Source: Rhodamnia argentea
Lineage: Eukaryota > Streptophyta > Magnoliopsida > Myrtales > Myrtaceae
Direction of reading: 5' to 3'
Length of the DNA stretch: 64,000 bases
NCBI RefSeq assembly: GCF_020921035.1
Contig: NC_063157.1
Location: 12,622,001 to 12,686,000 of the forward strand
Shown here: positions 62,167-64,000 of the stretch, piece by piece
Layout: each line of letters opens with the position of its first letter
How positions within the stretch are numbered: the stretch's first letter is position 1
The notes under the pieces: model-generated
Database searches by the model: none
What the model saw: only the letters and a program-made list of their open reading frames with translations
Told to the model about the DNA's origin: nothing
Position numbers and translations under genes: made by a program

Positions 62167-63315
62167 CTATGTCATGGTCTGCACATCGAACTCAAAAATG
62201 AGAATTTCCGACTTGGCCAATTTGCCGACTAACGTCGACTTTTCTAGTAGATATTTAATGGGATCACATTCGGTGATCAGCATGACCGGATGGTGAAGGG
62301 TATACTGCCGAAATCTCTGTAATACCCAAACTAGAGCTACGCAAGTCTTCTCGACCTTCGAGTAATTGGCTTTGGAATTCGAGAATTTCTTGTTGAGATA
62401 GTATATCGCGCATTCTTTTCCATCCGATGGTCTTTTTCGCACTAATACAACTCCTAAAAACTCCTTGTGGATGGTTAGATAAAGGATCAGCGGCACGTCG
62501 GGAACAGGTGGAACCGTAACGGAGGAATGGGTCAAATAATACTAAATCTTCAAAAAAGCGGTCCGACATTCGATATCCCACACAATCTTCGCATTCTTCT
62601 TGAGAAGCCCGAAAAATGGTTTGCCGGTCTCTGACAGTTGGGATATGAATCTTGCTATATAGTTCAATTTCCCTAGCAAATTGTGAATCTCCTTTATAGA
62701 AGATGGGGATCGCAGCTTACATATGGCTTTCACCTTGAATGGATCAATCTCAATGCCCCTACCACTGACCATGAAGCCCAATAATTTTTCAAATTTTGCC
62801 CTAAATACGCACTTTGTGGGATTGAGGCGTAATCGGAATTTACATAGGCATTCAAATAGCTTGTGGAGAATTGCAACATGGTCTTCGCCCGATCTTGACT
62901 TTGCGATCATGTCATCGACATATACCTCGATTTTATTGTGCATATCATGGAACAAGGTCATCATGGCTCTTTGATACATAGCACCCGCATTTTTCAGCCC
63001 GAAAGGCATGACTCTATAGCAAAAGGTTCCTCATGGGGTTATAAAGGAAGTTTTGCTTCTATCTTCTTCTTTCATCCGAATTTGGTTATAGCTAGAAAAA
63101 TCGTCCATGAAGGAAAATAACTCGAACCTAGTCGTATCGTCAACTAGCACGTCAATATGTGGGAGCGGGAAGTCATTTTTCGAGTTGGCCTTATTCGGAT
63201 TACGATAGTCAATGCACACCCCGATTCTCCCGTCTTTCTTCATCACCGGGACGATATTTGCTATCCAATCCGGGTAATGAGCAACTTCAATGAAGTCGAC
63301 TTTCAGGAACTTCAT
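62167..63315 (-). pseudogene. Tat reverse transcriptase and first RNase H, broken
   Basis: Fingers and palm run from 63315 down to about 62600 with the GVCIDYRNPNKA, MPFGLKNAGAMYQRAM and YVDDMIAKS (catalytic YVDD) blocks. An in-frame TGA at 63031 replaces the Trp that normally follows ITP. A stop near 62542 precedes the first RNase H (62535-62167), with LILYLTIHKE and NYSKVEKTCVALVW. Confidence 0.88.
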
Positions 63316-64000
63316 TACTTCCTCCTAAATCTTCTTAGACAACTCAAGTTTTGTCCTTCTCAACTGTTATTTCTTTGGCAGTATATCCGGGTTGGTCGGT
63401 AGAGCATGTTGCACGATATGTAGATCCAATCCTGGCATGTCGGTGTACGACCAGGAAAATACATCCTAGAACTCCCGAAGAAGGTTGACCAATCCTGCAG
63501 CCTTTGCTTCCTATAACCCCGCCCCAATCTTGACCTCTATGATATTGTCTTTAGTACCCAAATTCATTGCTACGATCGACTCGTTTGTCAACAGCTTTGA
63601 TTCCTCGTGGCGACTCATTTGATCTCAATCCCTTTCGGATCGTCACTATCGCTACCCAAGTTTGAAAAATCGTCGCCCGGCGAGTTTGAGTCACATGTGC
63701 TTTTATCATGAATATGAAGAATGCTATGCTTAAGACACGATACGTAAAAGTCAATTCATTTCAATAATATATAAACAAGGAGTAGAAATGTGTGTTTTTC
63801 AAAATAGATTTGCAACGACATTTTTCAAATGGGTAAGTTCTGGAAAATACCCTCATATCATCGGGTCGCCTGGATTTTTTGGAAAAGCCAAAACTAGGAA
63901 GTGTGTGAAAGTCCAGTCCTTAGGTTTATACTTAAGCTCATAATTGCATCGTCATGGGACTGGTAGTATACTTTCACACGTCCTTAATAAACATGTGCTC
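63316..64000 (-). pseudogene. Tat pol upstream part, weakly recognised
   Basis: Should hold the end of the protease region and the start of the reverse transcriptase. Frames are broken and I cannot place a protease motif. It runs off the window edge. Confidence 0.4.

Larger units (their letters stand above)
53535..64000 (-). mobile_element. Ty3/Gypsy retrotransposon, Tat type, 3' part, truncated by window edge
   Basis: On the minus strand the order from the right edge is reverse transcriptase, its RNase H, a second RNase H, integrase, a long untranslated region with tandem repeats, polypurine tract and 3' LTR. A second RNase H after the first is the mark of the Tat lineage. Gag, protease and the 5' LTR must lie beyond 64000. 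The element is inserted in the copia element at 53534/53535, so it is younger than that one. If complete, the base five GGACT (53530-53534) should reappear at the far end. Confidence 0.85.

Overview
The window is nuclear DNA of a flowering plant, most likely a rosid eudicot. Protein-coding genes have short exons, GT-AG introns and long AT-rich introns, and they are separated by transposon-rich intergenic DNA. Several families and the gene order point this way. A Myrtales or eucalypt-type genome is possible, but that is a guess from the style of the repeats.

Layout. 1-8.9 kb: two Mutator-type MITEs (non-autonomous terminal-inverted-repeat elements), then a minus-strand type II phosphatidylinositol 4-kinase gamma gene (3194-5026, uninterrupted ORF). 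A probable leader exon lies near 8.7 kb. 9-18 kb: mostly repeats, plus an inverted duplication (12.06-14.17 kb) whose arms each carry a TATA box and the first exon of an unknown small gene, facing away from each other. 18.5-20.9 kb: an eight-exon minus-strand GT106 (rhamnogalacturonan-I rhamnosyltransferase / 'O-fucosyltransferase-like') gene. 25.4-27.6 kb: a four-exon gene for IMP3, the U3 snoRNP protein. 34.6-40.8 kb: a seven-exon gene for a large uncharacterised plant protein, whose 5' exons need two single-T corrections. 43.8-44.9 kb: a two-exon minus-strand secreted, proline-rich Ole e 1/extensin-like gene. 45.9-49.7 kb: three TIR elements with clear or plausible target-site duplications. 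51.0-53.5 kb: a decayed Ty1/copia element. 53.5-64 kb: the 3' part of a minus-strand Ty3/Gypsy element of the Tat type, inserted into the copia reverse-transcriptase region and running off the right edge.

The host genes do not form an operon-like unit. The kinase acts in phosphoinositide signalling, GT106 in Golgi pectin synthesis, IMP3 in nucleolar 18S rRNA processing and the Ole e 1-like protein in the cell wall. From memory, the order GT106 (RRT1) - IMP3 - Ole e 1/extensin matches Arabidopsis At5g15740, At5g15750 and At5g15780, so the block looks like ancestral microsynteny expanded by transposons.

The most interesting structure is the Tat element. It has a 2.73-kb LTR with TGTTG/CAACA ends, a polypurine tract, a 17-unit minisatellite of about 44 bp beside the LTR, a SINE-like insertion and a dual RNase H. 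Its catalytic residues and stop codons have changed mainly by C-to-T type substitutions. I found no wholly new biological system.
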